Source: Clostridia bacterium
GTDB lineage: Bacteria; Bacillota; Clostridia; Christensenellales; UMGS416
Length of the DNA stretch: 64,000 bases
Direction: 5' to 3'
Assembly (NCBI GenBank): GCA_016938675.1
Contig: JAFGUF010000031.1
Location: 186,001 to 250,000 of the forward strand
Numbering within the stretch: the stretch's first letter is position 1; each line of letters starts with the position of its first letter. Positions 53,381 through 62,202 of the stretch are shown here, piece after piece. The position numbers and the translations under genes are program-made. The notes beneath the pieces are model-generated. The model saw nothing but the letters and a program-made list of their open reading frames with translations, made no database searches and was not told the origin of the DNA.

Positions 53381-55144
53381 ATGACAGGAAATAATAGACG
53401 GCACAGCACGGAATCTTCACGGGGCACCAGCTCCAGAGGATATTCCTCCAGGGGAGGCAGTACACGCTCGGGAAGTTCGCGCAGCGCAGCAGCATCGAGA
53501 AGCACTAGCAGCCAGAGAGGCGGCGGGAGACCCGCAGGCGCGAGCATAGCAGGAATGATAGCGGTTGTTCTTGTGGTAGTTATTGTGGTTGCAGCTGTGG
53601 GCGGAGTGCTCTTTTGGACAAATGTAAAATATCTTTATGATTATACAACAATTATACCAGGGGTAGAAATTGAAGGCGTTGACATTGGCGGAATGACTGC
53701 AGATGAAGCCATAGTTGCACTGAACTCAAGGCTGCAGGAAAAAATAGGACAGCTTTCAATAACATTAAAACATGGTGATATGGCGCCGTGGAAATATGAC
53801 GCGTCCAATATCGGCGCATCCGGCGATATCACAAGCATAGTAGCGGAGGCCATGAGATACGGGCATGTAGGAGAATTGAAAGACAGAATAAATGAAGCAA
53901 AATATGTGCTTAATAATCCTGAAACTTTCAGCATCTCTTTCGGATATGATAAAACATCAATTACCACAATTGTTGAAGCATTGAAAGCAGACATAGATGT
54001 GCCTGCAGTTGAACCGGACTTGGAATTCGACAAGGACGCAGGGCAGATAACTCAAATTGACGAGAAAGTCTCTTTGCTTTATAATCCTTTGAAGTATGAC
54101 ACTTCTGTATCGGTTAATGGTGTTCCTGCAGAAGTATATGTTGACGCAAACGGAAATTATCAGGTAGCTGCGGATATATTCACCATCACCCCTGGTTCAT
54201 CAGGATATGTGGTGGATGTTGAGGCGACAGTAAACGCCATCATTTCAGATTTGGCTGACGACTCAGTAGCAAATGTTGATATTGTAACGATACCTGTAGA
54301 ACCGACTCTGACAGAGGAAGAATTACTTGAGTGCACATCTTTGGTTTATCATTCCAAGTCAGGCATAGCGTATACATCAAACTACGAGAGAGACATGAAT
54401 ATTCAGGTTGCCTTAAATAGCTTTGACGGCCTCGTAATTAGGCCGGGGCAGACAATATCATTTAACGAGACAACGGGAGAAAGAAGCCAGGCAAACGGAT
54501 ACTTCTTGGCTCCGGGAATAGCACAGGATAAATCGCACGAGCTTGTATGGGGCGGCGGCGTATGCCAGGCGGCAACAGTAATATTCAATGCTGCAATCAT
54601 GTCAGGCATGACAATACTTGACAAGGACTCGCACTCATGGCCTTTGTATACGGCAGCGGATGACTACGGCGAGGACGCAAGAGACGCGATGGTAAACTGG
54701 GGAACATCAGACCTGGTATTCAGGAATGATACTGAGTACCCGATTTACTTTGATACATACCTCCATTGGAGAAGCTCAGACAACGCGGACTATGCATACT
54801 GCAACGCATATTCAAAGCTTCTTCCTAACGGCGAGAGCTATGACTATGAGCCGCGCTTAGTTGAATCAGAAGTAGCTCCTGAGCCTGTATACAAAGCTCT
54901 CAAGGACACCACAGAATATAGCGACGCTAAATGGGAATGGGATTCAGACCTTCAGCTTTTAGTTTACGAATATGCTCCCTCCAAGCCGAAGAAATACTAT
55001 GATGTCTATCAGAGGCTGCTTGACGCTCAGGGAAACTTGATTTCTGAACAGTTATGGTATAGGTCACATTATGATTTGATACAGGGGTTATACTATACGA
55101 AGCCGGACCCAAATAAAACCACTCCAGACGGTGGTGTAGGATAA
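53381..55144 (+). CDS. VanW family protein with membrane anchor and peptidoglycan-binding-like domains
   Basis: 587 residues. The first about 45 residues are Arg/Ser/Gly-rich and cytoplasmic. A membrane helix follows (about 55-80), then putative peptidoglycan-binding domains of the PG_binding_4 type (IIPGVEIEGVDIGGMTADEAIVALNSRL), and a VanW domain (about 345-480) with RPGQTISFNETTGERSQANGY, GGGVCQAATVIFNAAIMSG and DARDAMVNWGTSDLVFRN. VanW is found in some vancomycin-resistance clusters, but most genomic copies are general envelope proteins of unknown role. AAAGGAGG precedes the ATG. Confidence 0.88.
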   Translation: MTGNNRRHSTESSRGTSSRGYSSRGGSTRSGSSRSAAASRSTSSQRGGGRPAGASIAGMIAVVLVVVIVVAAVGGVLFWTNVKYLYDYTTIIPGVEIEGVDIGGMTADEAIVALNSRLQEKIGQLSITLKHGDMAPWKYDASNIGASGDITSIVAEAMRYGHVGELKDRINEAKYVLNNPETFSISFGYDKTSITTIVEALKADIDVPAVEPDLEFDKDAGQITQIDEKVSLLYNPLKYDTSVSVNGVPAEVYVDANGNYQVAADIFTITPGSSGYVVDVEATVNAIISDLADDSVANVDIVTIPVEPTLTEEELLECTSLVYHSKSGIAYTSNYERDMNIQVALNSFDGLVIRPGQTISFNETTGERSQANGYFLAPGIAQDKSHELVWGGGVCQAATVIFNAAIMSGMTILDKDSHSWPLYTAADDYGEDARDAMVNWGTSDLVFRNDTEYPIYFDTYLHWRSSDNADYAYCNAYSKLLPNGESYDYEPRLVESEVAPEPVYKALKDTTEYSDAKWEWDSDLQLLVYEYAPSKPKKYYDVYQRLLDAQGNLISEQLWYRSHYDLIQGLYYTKPDPNKTTPDGGVG

Positions 55145-55151
55145 AAAGATA

Positions 55152-55183
55152 AAAAAGGTTACCAGAATATAGGTAACCTTTTT
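55152..55183 (+). terminator. Terminator between the VanW gene and the prs-like gene
   Basis: A 12-bp perfect stem AAAAAGGTTACC/GGTAACCTTTTT with an eight-base loop ends only seven bases before the AGGAGG of the next gene. No separate promoter for that gene is visible, so partial readthrough is likely. Confidence 0.88.
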
Positions 55184-55203
55184 AAATTTAGGAGGATTTA
55201 TAT

Positions 55204-56196
55204 ATGGCGTGGCGTAAGGGCATACAGATCTTTGCAGGCTCAACGGGGGGTGCATTTGCTCAAAGAATGTGTGACTATCTAAAAGTGGATTTGGGCAAGT
55301 CCCAGGCAAAGATTTTTTCCGAGGGAAATACTTTCGTGAGAATATTGGAGACTGTGCGTGCTAAGGATGTCTTTCTGGTTCAGCCAATCGGGCTTAAGCC
55401 AAATGACGAGTTTACAGAAATACTTTTCTGGATGGACGCATTCAAGAGGGCAAGCGCAAAATCGGTGACAGCTGTTATCCCGTATTTCGGCTATGCAAAG
55501 GGCGACAAGAAGGATGAACCGAGGGTTTCCATAAGAGGAAGGGTGTGCGCAGAGAGCATAGAGCTGGCAGGGGCTGACAGAGTGGTCACTATGGATTTGC
55601 ACTCGCCGCAGGTACAGGGATTCTTCAAGTGCCCTGTAGACCATCTTTTCGGTGCGCCCATTCTTTCAGAGTATATTAAGACGCTGGGGCTGGGCGAGTT
55701 TTCAGTGGTTGCTCCTGATGCAGGATTTGCAAAGGAGGCAAGGAGCTTTGCAGGCAGGCTTAAGGTGCCCACTATAATCTGCGATAAAACCAGGCATGGT
55801 CATGATGAAAAGGCTGAGATACTCGAAGTAATAGGAACAGTAAGCAACCGGACGTGCGTGATAGTCGATGATTTTACTATTTCCGGGGGGACTCTAATTG
55901 AGGTTGCTAAGGAGCTTAAGGATCGTGGAGCAAAAAGGGTGATAGCGTGCGTGTCTCATGCCCTGCTGAATAAGGACGGCATTGAAAAGCTAAGAAACTC
56001 TGATATAGAAATGCTGATAACAACGGATTCCATAGAAAACCATGAGGTTATAAACTGCGAGAAAACCAGGGTTATATCGGTTGCTCCGCTTTTCGCGGAC
56101 GCCGTGCGCAGAATATATATGAATATTACAGTCAGTGAGCTATTCGACCATACGCCTATCTATATGATTGAAAACCTTAAAGAAGTGAAAGAATAA
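55204..56196 (+). CDS. Ribose-phosphate pyrophosphokinase-like protein (divergent PRPP synthetase paralog)
   Basis: 330 residues with the two tandem PRTase-fold domains of PRPP synthetases. VIPYFGYAKGDKKDEPRVSIRGRVCAESIELAGADRVVTMDLHSPQVQGFF and VVAPDAGFAKEARSFAGRL are clear. Differences from canonical Prs: the ATP-contact Arg-Gln pair in YARQDRK is Lys-Gly here (99-100), and the ribose-5-phosphate loop usually ending DTAGT/DTGGT reads ISGGT (226-230), so the second Asp group is lost. It may be a Prs paralog with altered regulation or substrate. AGGAGG precedes the ATG. Confidence 0.83.
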   Translation: MAWRKGIQIFAGSTGGAFAQRMCDYLKVDLGKSQAKIFSEGNTFVRILETVRAKDVFLVQPIGLKPNDEFTEILFWMDAFKRASAKSVTAVIPYFGYAKGDKKDEPRVSIRGRVCAESIELAGADRVVTMDLHSPQVQGFFKCPVDHLFGAPILSEYIKTLGLGEFSVVAPDAGFAKEARSFAGRLKVPTIICDKTRHGHDEKAEILEVIGTVSNRTCVIVDDFTISGGTLIEVAKELKDRGAKRVIACVSHALLNKDGIEKLRNSDIEMLITTDSIENHEVINCEKTRVISVAPLFADAVRRIYMNITVSELFDHTPIYMIENLKEVKE

Positions 56197-56221
56197 CCGG
56201 AAACGCAAAAAAACAATCTCG

Positions 56222-56249
56222 AAGGCCGGAATATTAGCTTCGGCCTTTT
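56222..56249 (+). terminator. Terminator after the prs-like gene
   Basis: The stem AAGGCCG/CGGCCTT is followed by a short T run. It lies about 25 bases past the stop codon. Confidence 0.8.
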
Positions 56250-56283
56250 AATGCGTTCATCAGTGGATTTTTGAACATATAAA

Positions 56284-56292
56284 TGATATAAT
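56284..56292 (+). promoter_or_regulatory. Extended -10 promoter of mnmA
   Basis: TGATATAAT, the same extended -10 as before the CoA-disulfide reductase and the glycosyltransferase at 34395. No strong -35. Confidence 0.5.
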
Positions 56293-56322
56293 CAGTTTGC
56301 TTTATGCAGAAACGGAGTAAGC

Positions 56323-57432
56323 ATGGCTGAGGGCAGCAAGAATAATAAAATAGTGGTCGGAATGTCCGGAGGTGTTGACAGCGCTGTTGCAGCATACCTT
56401 CTTAAAAAACAGGGGTATGAAACCATAGGCGTATTCATGAGAAACTGGGAAGAAAGCGATGATGACGGCGTCTGCACGGCTGATGAAGACTATAATTATG
56501 TAAGGAAAGTCTGCGAGCAGATTGGCATCTCATATTACACGGTGAACTTCACAAGGGAATACTGGGACAGGGTGTTTGAATACTTTCTGAAAGAGCTCAG
56601 GGCAGGCAGGACGCCAAACCCTGACGTAATGTGCAACAAGGAAATAAAGTTCAAGGCCTTTTTGGAATTCGCGATGAAGCTGGATGCGTCATTTTTGGCT
56701 ACAGGCCATTACGCAAGAATAGCAGAGAAGGATGGCAAAAAGCTGCTGTTAAGAGGCGAAGACGACAATAAGGACCAGACCTATTTCCTATACAACCTTG
56801 GGCAGAAAGAGCTTGAAAAAACGATGTTCCCCATAGGAGAAATAAAAAAAAGCGAAGTAAGACGGATAGCCAAAGAGGCTGGCCTGGCTTCCGCACAAAG
56901 GAAGGACTCCACAGGCATATGCTTTATCGGGGAAAGGGATTTCAATAAATTTATAGCAAAATACCTGCCGTCTGAAGGGGGCGACATAATCAACATAAAA
57001 ACAGGGGAAAAAGCAGGCAGCCACAATGGGCTGATGTTCTATACATTAGGTCAAAGAAAAGGGCTGGGCATAGGCGGCAATTCAAAAATGTCGGAGCCAT
57101 GGTTTGTGGCTGGTAAAGATATTGAAAACAATATACTTTATGCTGTACAGGGCGATGACGATGTGTTATATTCTACAGGCTGCGAGGTATCCGGCCTATC
57201 CTTCGTTGCTGGCAGTGCGCCCTCTGATGAGTTTAAGTGCACAGTAAGGCTGCGCCACAGGCAAAAGGACAGGGGCTGCACAGTGAAAGTAGAAGGCGAC
57301 GCAGCACAGGTTATATTTGATGACAGGCAGAGAGCCGTTACGCCCGGGCAGTCGGCGGTATTTTATGACGGCGAGGTTTGCCTCGGCGGAGGAATAGTGG
57401 AGAAGGCATGGAGCGCGAATGATACAGTTTAA
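56323..57432 (+). CDS. mnmA: tRNA 2-thiouridine(34) synthase MnmA
   Basis: 369-residue ATP-dependent enzyme that thiolates U34 of Lys, Glu and Gln tRNAs using sulfur from IscS. The PP-loop motif GMSGGVDSAVAAYLL, the catalytic Cys in NPDVMCNKEIKF and the persulfide-forming Cys in STGICFIGERDF are all present. The C-terminal beta-barrel has the usual VRLRHRQKDRGCTV. Downstream small genes overlap or abut it, suggesting one transcript with the membrane protein and sortase-like protein. Confidence 0.96.
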   Translation: MAEGSKNNKIVVGMSGGVDSAVAAYLLKKQGYETIGVFMRNWEESDDDGVCTADEDYNYVRKVCEQIGISYYTVNFTREYWDRVFEYFLKELRAGRTPNPDVMCNKEIKFKAFLEFAMKLDASFLATGHYARIAEKDGKKLLLRGEDDNKDQTYFLYNLGQKELEKTMFPIGEIKKSEVRRIAKEAGLASAQRKDSTGICFIGERDFNKFIAKYLPSEGGDIINIKTGEKAGSHNGLMFYTLGQRKGLGIGGNSKMSEPWFVAGKDIENNILYAVQGDDDVLYSTGCEVSGLSFVAGSAPSDEFKCTVRLRHRQKDRGCTVKVEGDAAQVIFDDRQRAVTPGQSAVFYDGEVCLGGGIVEKAWSANDTV

Positions 57433-57901
57433 TGAAATGAACTCAGGCGGGGAGAAAAAAGGAAATACCCTGTTTTATAGAATTGTAAGAATAACGCTGA
57501 TGATCATTAGCGGCATTATGATGTTCTATTATATGCTCGGAGTAGTTAACTACCTAATGTCAGGGCCCAGTATTACGCTGCTGGATGATCTTACAACGGA
57601 ATTTGTGGTGCAGGTAATCCTATTGGGCCTAAGCCTATTTTTCCTGATTGTGGCATGGTTCAGGCATATATCGTACGGCATCATATCGCTCGTGTTCATT
57701 TGCATATATACGGCATACTCGTCGCTGCTTTTGGGAGGGCTGACAATTGGCTTTGTGCCAATCGCTGTTGCTTCGGCTGCGACAGGATTTATTCTGCTTG
57801 GAATAATTAAAAAGCACAGTGAAAAGAAGGACTTCGATTTGTATGCTGAGCCCATAATAGACGACTATGAAGGGCCGGACATTTTTAATTTCAGGATATA
57901 A
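57419..57901 (+). CDS. Small four-helix membrane protein of unknown function
   Basis: 160 residues with four hydrophobic helices (about residues 20-48, 60-82, 83-105 and 108-128) and an acidic C-terminal tail. No family recognised. It overlaps mnmA by 14 bases with GGAG upstream of its ATG inside mnmA, so it is translationally coupled. The next gene starts one base after its stop. It may be a membrane partner of the sortase-like protein. Confidence 0.75.
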   Translation: MIQFNEMNSGGEKKGNTLFYRIVRITLMIISGIMMFYYMLGVVNYLMSGPSITLLDDLTTEFVVQVILLGLSLFFLIVAWFRHISYGIISLVFICIYTAYSSLLLGGLTIGFVPIAVASAATGFILLGIIKKHSEKKDFDLYAEPIIDDYEGPDIFNFRI

Positions 57902-57902
57902 G

Positions 57903-58772
57903 ATGAAGAATACGAATAATATATTTGAAAATACCACTCCGAGTAAAAAGAGAAGCGACATAAAAGACATTAAGAATATCGGAAGAAATTCCGGGTATCT
58001 CCATGAGTGGAAGGAAGAGCAAAAGAAGCGGCGCATATCAGCGTTTAAAAAGATAGGTTTATTCGGAGGAATACTCATTCTTACTGCGTCCATAACGATT
58101 TTCATTAATTATCAAAACGTTAAGGATATTTGGGCGGAACAGGAAAGAATATTGGCGTCCATAACGCCTGCGCCCACACAGCGGGTTGAAAGGCCAACTG
58201 AAGAGCCCGTTGTATATTCACAGGAGCTAACAGAAGCAATCAGAAAGTATGAAGACACCGTGGGCTATCTTAAGATTGCAGATACAAATATGGATTTCCC
58301 TATCGTTCAGGGAGAGGACAATTTCTTTTACGAAAATAGAAACTATGACAGGTCATATTCAGAAGTTGCCGCAACATATATGCTGACAGAATGCGACGCG
58401 GAAACATCCCGCCATATTGTTATATACGGCGAAAACGTGGATGCCGCAGGCAGGCTGGGAGAGCTTAATAAATATTTGGACTACGACTTTTTCCATACAC
58501 ACGAATTTATAACCTTGGAGCTTTTGGACGGCGCACAAGTATGGCAGGTGTTTTCCGTCCACTTATCAAGCATTACTTTTGATTACAAGGATATTGAATT
58601 TGAAAGCAACACTGAATACCTTGCCTATATTAGGATGTTCCAGACGATGTCCCAATTTAAAAGGGATGTTAACCTGACCGAGGAAGACCAGATTCTCACC
58701 TTAGTTACAGACTATCATGATCTGGACCTTGATGAAGGGTACCTAATGATTCACGCAAGGCGCATCAATTAA
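57903..58772 (+). CDS. Sortase B-like protein lacking catalytic His and Cys (pseudoenzyme)
   Basis: 289 residues: a charged N-terminal region, one membrane helix (about 50-69), a Pro-rich stalk (ITPAPTQRVERPTEEP) and a sortase class B beta-barrel starting GYLKIADTNMDFPIVQGEDNFFYENRNYD. The catalytic His segment, normally YGHNM, reads YGENV (Glu177). The catalytic Cys segment, normally TLxTC, reads TLVTDY (Asp270). The Arg-containing final strand (MIHARR) is kept. Two of the three catalytic residues are therefore replaced and transpeptidation is unlikely. Start 57903 has AGGATATA upstream. Confidence 0.85.
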   Translation: MKNTNNIFENTTPSKKRSDIKDIKNIGRNSGYLHEWKEEQKKRRISAFKKIGLFGGILILTASITIFINYQNVKDIWAEQERILASITPAPTQRVERPTEEPVVYSQELTEAIRKYEDTVGYLKIADTNMDFPIVQGEDNFFYENRNYDRSYSEVAATYMLTECDAETSRHIVIYGENVDAAGRLGELNKYLDYDFFHTHEFITLELLDGAQVWQVFSVHLSSITFDYKDIEFESNTEYLAYIRMFQTMSQFKRDVNLTEEDQILTLVTDYHDLDLDEGYLMIHARRIN

Positions 58773-60210
58773 ACCTGGAAGACAGGTACCCCTGCATGCA
58801 TCCGGCGCTTTCCATCTGGGACAGGTATTCTCCCCAATCCCAGTCAAGTGATTTTTCTCCCTTTATAAATGCTGTCCACCATTCATACTGCAAGTTTTCA
58901 ACGGAATCCCTTACTATCTGCTTAGGCAGGTACGAAGTATAGGCAATCTGGCTTGACGGCACTAAAAATCCGTTTTCTGGCAGGTACTTTCGCATATCTA
59001 TGAGTTCATTTAATAATGCTTCATCATATTTGGCCCAGCTGTTATAGTAAATTCCCGGCAGTCCTTCAGGAGTGAGCCCCTGCTCTTTCCATTGGTAATC
59101 TCCGCTGCCTGAAAAAGGCACCAGATACTCAATGGATCCGTCTGTATGAGACAGGGTATGCAGCTTGTCTTCTCCGTAATTTAAAAGCGCTCTGCCGTCC
59201 TCTGAAAAACATGAGTTAATAAACTTAAGCACATTTATTTCGTTGCCCGTTCCTGCGATTATACCGCCTGTCTTGGAGGGCTCAAGAGGATAAGAAGGGA
59301 TGTATGCATCTTCAGAGAAATTCAGCATTACAGGGCTGTATCCCTCGTCATAAAGCCATTCGAAATCATCTTCTGTGCCTAATATAACTCCAGCGGTATT
59401 ATCAGCAGCCCCGATTTCTGTCCTGCTGGGCGGGCTGTATTCGTAGTCTTCTGGAATTATTCCTGCAGAGTAGAATTCATTAAGAGTCTTCAGCATTTCA
59501 CGGAATTCATCGCTTGAAGGGCCGTATATCATTTGCTCATCTTTTGTGTACCAATAGTCAGACGTGCCGAAATATGGGGCAATAAGCTGCACGAGCTCTC
59601 TGGTTGAGCCATAGAACATCAATTGCTTACCCGTCATGAATTCCTTGAACTCATTAAGAGTCAGTATATTGGTATTGCGCAGTGATGCATCGGCAAAAGC
59701 GCAGCCCATAAAAATATTGCTGTCTTCTCTGAACGGAAAATATGTAATAGGTTGTCCATAGGCATAAGCACTGGCAAACGAAGGCCACGAAAGAGCCCAG
59801 TCGCGGAAATCCGGTGCATATTCATCAAGGTATGGGGCTATATCAAGCAGATGGTCATTGTATACATAGGCACTGTAGCTGTCGAGCTCAACGAAATCGT
59901 ACCCTTCACCGGAGGACATTATTCTGCCTATGGTATCGGTCCAGTCCACCGGGCGTATGGTTTTGAAATTTGCCTTAACGCCAGAGAGGCCGTATAGTTT
60001 TTTAATTACAGGCCACGACTCCATAACATAATCATCTGTAACTAAAGCCATATTGACGGTGCTATCGTATGCTGCTTCCGTTTCCTGAGGCTGCGGCGTG
60101 AGGTATTCTTCCGGGGCTGCAGGCTCCGGAGGAGCGAAGCAGGCGGAGAGCATCAGAACGAGAACCAATATTATTACCGCTGTAAATCTATAATAAAAAA
60201 TGTTCTTCAC
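58765..60210 (-). CDS. Extracellular solute-binding lipoprotein (ABC transporter family 1-like)
   Basis: 481 residues with a signal peptide and lipobox (LSAC) followed by an acidic Pro-rich linker. The mature domain resembles sugar/oligosaccharide-binding lipoproteins: NMALVTDDYVMESWPVIKKLYGLSGVKANFKTI and a typical family 1 hinge, with a Trp-rich C-terminal region (NLQYEWWTAFIKGEKSLDWDWGEYLSQM). No permease or ATPase gene is adjacent, so it is an orphan binding protein or a sensor component. The start codon is GTG with AAGGAAG upstream. Its 3' end overlaps the sortase-like gene by eight bases. Confidence 0.85.
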   Translation of the reverse strand: MKNIFYYRFTAVIILVLVLMLSACFAPPEPAAPEEYLTPQPQETEAAYDSTVNMALVTDDYVMESWPVIKKLYGLSGVKANFKTIRPVDWTDTIGRIMSSGEGYDFVELDSYSAYVYNDHLLDIAPYLDEYAPDFRDWALSWPSFASAYAYGQPITYFPFREDSNIFMGCAFADASLRNTNILTLNEFKEFMTGKQLMFYGSTRELVQLIAPYFGTSDYWYTKDEQMIYGPSSDEFREMLKTLNEFYSAGIIPEDYEYSPPSRTEIGAADNTAGVILGTEDDFEWLYDEGYSPVMLNFSEDAYIPSYPLEPSKTGGIIAGTGNEINVLKFINSCFSEDGRALLNYGEDKLHTLSHTDGSIEYLVPFSGSGDYQWKEQGLTPEGLPGIYYNSWAKYDEALLNELIDMRKYLPENGFLVPSSQIAYTSYLPKQIVRDSVENLQYEWWTAFIKGEKSLDWDWGEYLSQMESAGCMQGYLSSRFN

Positions 60211-60510
60211 AAATAAACTTCCTTATTTTTTATTAAACAAGCATTGCTTATTTCCAGAATAATTATATAATAACTGTATGCACTAATGCAAATTATATAA
60301 ATAATTGCTGGCTTTCCGCAGGATTTTTGGCTAAATACGCTCTGCTGCGTTTAAGCTTTGCCGCGGTGTATAGAAAATCAATATTTTGTCTTGCAAAATA
60401 GACAAAACAATGGTAAAATATCTAACGCTGTATACTATTATTATGCAATACACATAGAAACTAAAAAAGTAATTAAAACCATCTATATGGTTTGAAAGGA
60501 ATGATACATT
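60211..60510. promoter_or_regulatory. Intergenic region with the rpmB promoter and an overlapping inverted repeat
   Basis: TTGCAA (60391-60396) and TAAAAT (60414-60419) with 17-base spacing drive rpmB. A perfect 7-bp inverted repeat TTTTGTC/GACAAAA (60384-60390 and 60401-60407) brackets the -35 element, so a dimeric regulator could bind there. The segment 60211-60380 holds the leader of the leftward lipoprotein gene and nothing else that I recognise. Confidence 0.55.
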
Positions 60511-60702
60511 ATGGCAAACAAGTGTCAAATCTGCGGAAAGAAATCTGTACACGGAAACAATGTTTCTCACTCAAACAGGAAGACAAAGAGAACATGGAAA
60601 CCGAACATTCAAAAGGTACGTGCAATAATGGGCGGAACACCAAAATCAGTCTATGTATGTACTGCATGCCTGAGAGACGGCAAGGTAGAACGCAATATTT
60701 AA
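60511..60702 (+). CDS. rpmB: 50S ribosomal protein L28
   Basis: 63-residue ribosomal protein near the exit region of the large subunit. The sequence MANKCQICGKKSVHGNNVSHSNRKTKRTWKPNIQ is typical, and it is the zinc-ribbon (C+) form with CxxC pairs CQIC and CTAC. AAAGGAA precedes the ATG. It stands alone, about 100 bases before glmM. Confidence 0.97.
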   Translation: MANKCQICGKKSVHGNNVSHSNRKTKRTWKPNIQKVRAIMGGTPKSVYVCTACLRDGKVERNI

Positions 60703-60805
60703 TCTGTAGCACTGCTGCAAAATCAATCCAAGTTCTAAACAGCTGGTCGTAAGGTCAGCTTTGATTTTGTAACAGACATTTTGAGCTGATACCGGGAGAA
60801 GAAAT

Positions 60806-62152
60806 ATGCAAAGACTTTTTGGAACAGATGGCGTAAGAGGAATAGCAGGCACAGGCTTAAGCTGCCAAATGGCCTATGATTTAGGCAGAGCGGGAGCGCA
60901 TGTGTTGACTGACGGTGCGCATCACCCCAAAATACTTGTAGGCAGAGACACCAGAATATCCGGACAGATGCTGGAAAGCGCATTGTGCGCCGGCATATGC
61001 TCAACTGGAGCAAAGGTGCTTCTGGTGGATGTAATGCCTACCCCCGCCATTGCATACCTAACACGTAAATACAACGCCGATGCAGGGGTTGTTATTAGTG
61101 CATCCCATAATCCGATGGAATACAACGGAATCAAATTTTTTAATTCAAAAGGCTACAAATTATCGGATGAGATAGAAGACAGGATACAAAGTATAATCGA
61201 TAACGGCTGTCGCGAAGTAGAGGTGGCAACCGGAGCGCATGTGGGCGGAATAGAGGATATGAAGCACGCAGAAGATGATTATATTGACTATCTTGTTTCG
61301 CTTAACAATACGGACCTTTCAACTATAAAGGTGGCTATCGACTGCGCAAACGGAGCAGCCAGCAGCATAGCGCCGAAGCTGCTTGACAGGCTGAATGTGC
61401 AGTACGTAGCAATATTTGACCATCCCAACGGAATAAACATAAATGATAACTGCGGCTCAACCCATATGGAAAATCTCAGCGCACTTGTACGCGACACAAA
61501 ATGCGACATCGGTCTTGCTTTCGACGGAGACGCGGACAGAATGCTGGCCGTTGATGAAAACGGCGAGCTGATAGACGGCGACCAGATAATGGCTATATTC
61601 GCCAGAGAAATGATGAAAGACAATACTCTTAAGGACAATACTCTGGTAGCAACAGTCATGAGCAATCTTGGGCTGACTATCTTCGCGCGTGAAGCAGGCA
61701 TAAATATGGAAGTTACAAAAGTTGGCGACAGGTATGTACTGGAAAAGATGATTGAGAAAGGCTACAGCCTGGGCGGAGAGCAGAGCGGGCATATTATATT
61801 CCTGAATGATAATACCACAGGCGACGGCGTACTCTCAGGCCTTAGGCTTTTGGAGGCGCTGGCAAAAAATTCTTGCCAATCATCAAAATTAAGTGGTATA
61901 ATGAGTAGACTTCCGCAGGTTCTTGTCAATGTAACGGTTTCTGAAAAGAAGAAGCACGAATACGGCAATGACAAGGAGATCGCGGACAGAATAGACTCTC
62001 TGGATAAAAAGTACGCAGGCAGCGGAAGGGTGCTAATCAGGCCATCGGGCACGGAGAATCTGGTACGGGTTATGATAGAAGGCGTTGACCAGGATGTGAT
62101 AAAGCAGGACGCGGAGAGCCTGGCAGAGCTCATCAAGAAGAACCTCGTATAG
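60806..62152 (+). CDS. glmM: Phosphoglucosamine mutase
   Basis: 448-residue alpha-D-phosphohexomutase that converts glucosamine-6-phosphate to glucosamine-1-phosphate on the way to UDP-GlcNAc. GTDGVRGIAG at the N-terminus, the phosphoserine loop VISASHNPMEYNGIKFF, the metal loop DGDADR and the C-terminal RPSGTENLVRVMIEG are all present. It is directly upstream of the glmS ribozyme and glmS, so GlcN-6-P synthesis and use are encoded together. Confidence 0.97.
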   Translation: MQRLFGTDGVRGIAGTGLSCQMAYDLGRAGAHVLTDGAHHPKILVGRDTRISGQMLESALCAGICSTGAKVLLVDVMPTPAIAYLTRKYNADAGVVISASHNPMEYNGIKFFNSKGYKLSDEIEDRIQSIIDNGCREVEVATGAHVGGIEDMKHAEDDYIDYLVSLNNTDLSTIKVAIDCANGAASSIAPKLLDRLNVQYVAIFDHPNGININDNCGSTHMENLSALVRDTKCDIGLAFDGDADRMLAVDENGELIDGDQIMAIFAREMMKDNTLKDNTLVATVMSNLGLTIFAREAGINMEVTKVGDRYVLEKMIEKGYSLGGEQSGHIIFLNDNTTGDGVLSGLRLLEALAKNSCQSSKLSGIMSRLPQVLVNVTVSEKKKHEYGNDKEIADRIDSLDKKYAGSGRVLIRPSGTENLVRVMIEGVDQDVIKQDAESLAELIKKNLV

Positions 62153-62202
62153 CAGAAAAAAAGAAAGAGGTGATATAAAAAAGAAAATGACAATTGAATA
62201 CT

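Noticed and set aside
53381-55144. VanW gene as part of a vancomycin-resistance cluster
   Set aside because: No vanR, vanS, vanH, vanA/B or vanX homologs are nearby; isolated VanW-domain proteins are common in Bacillota.
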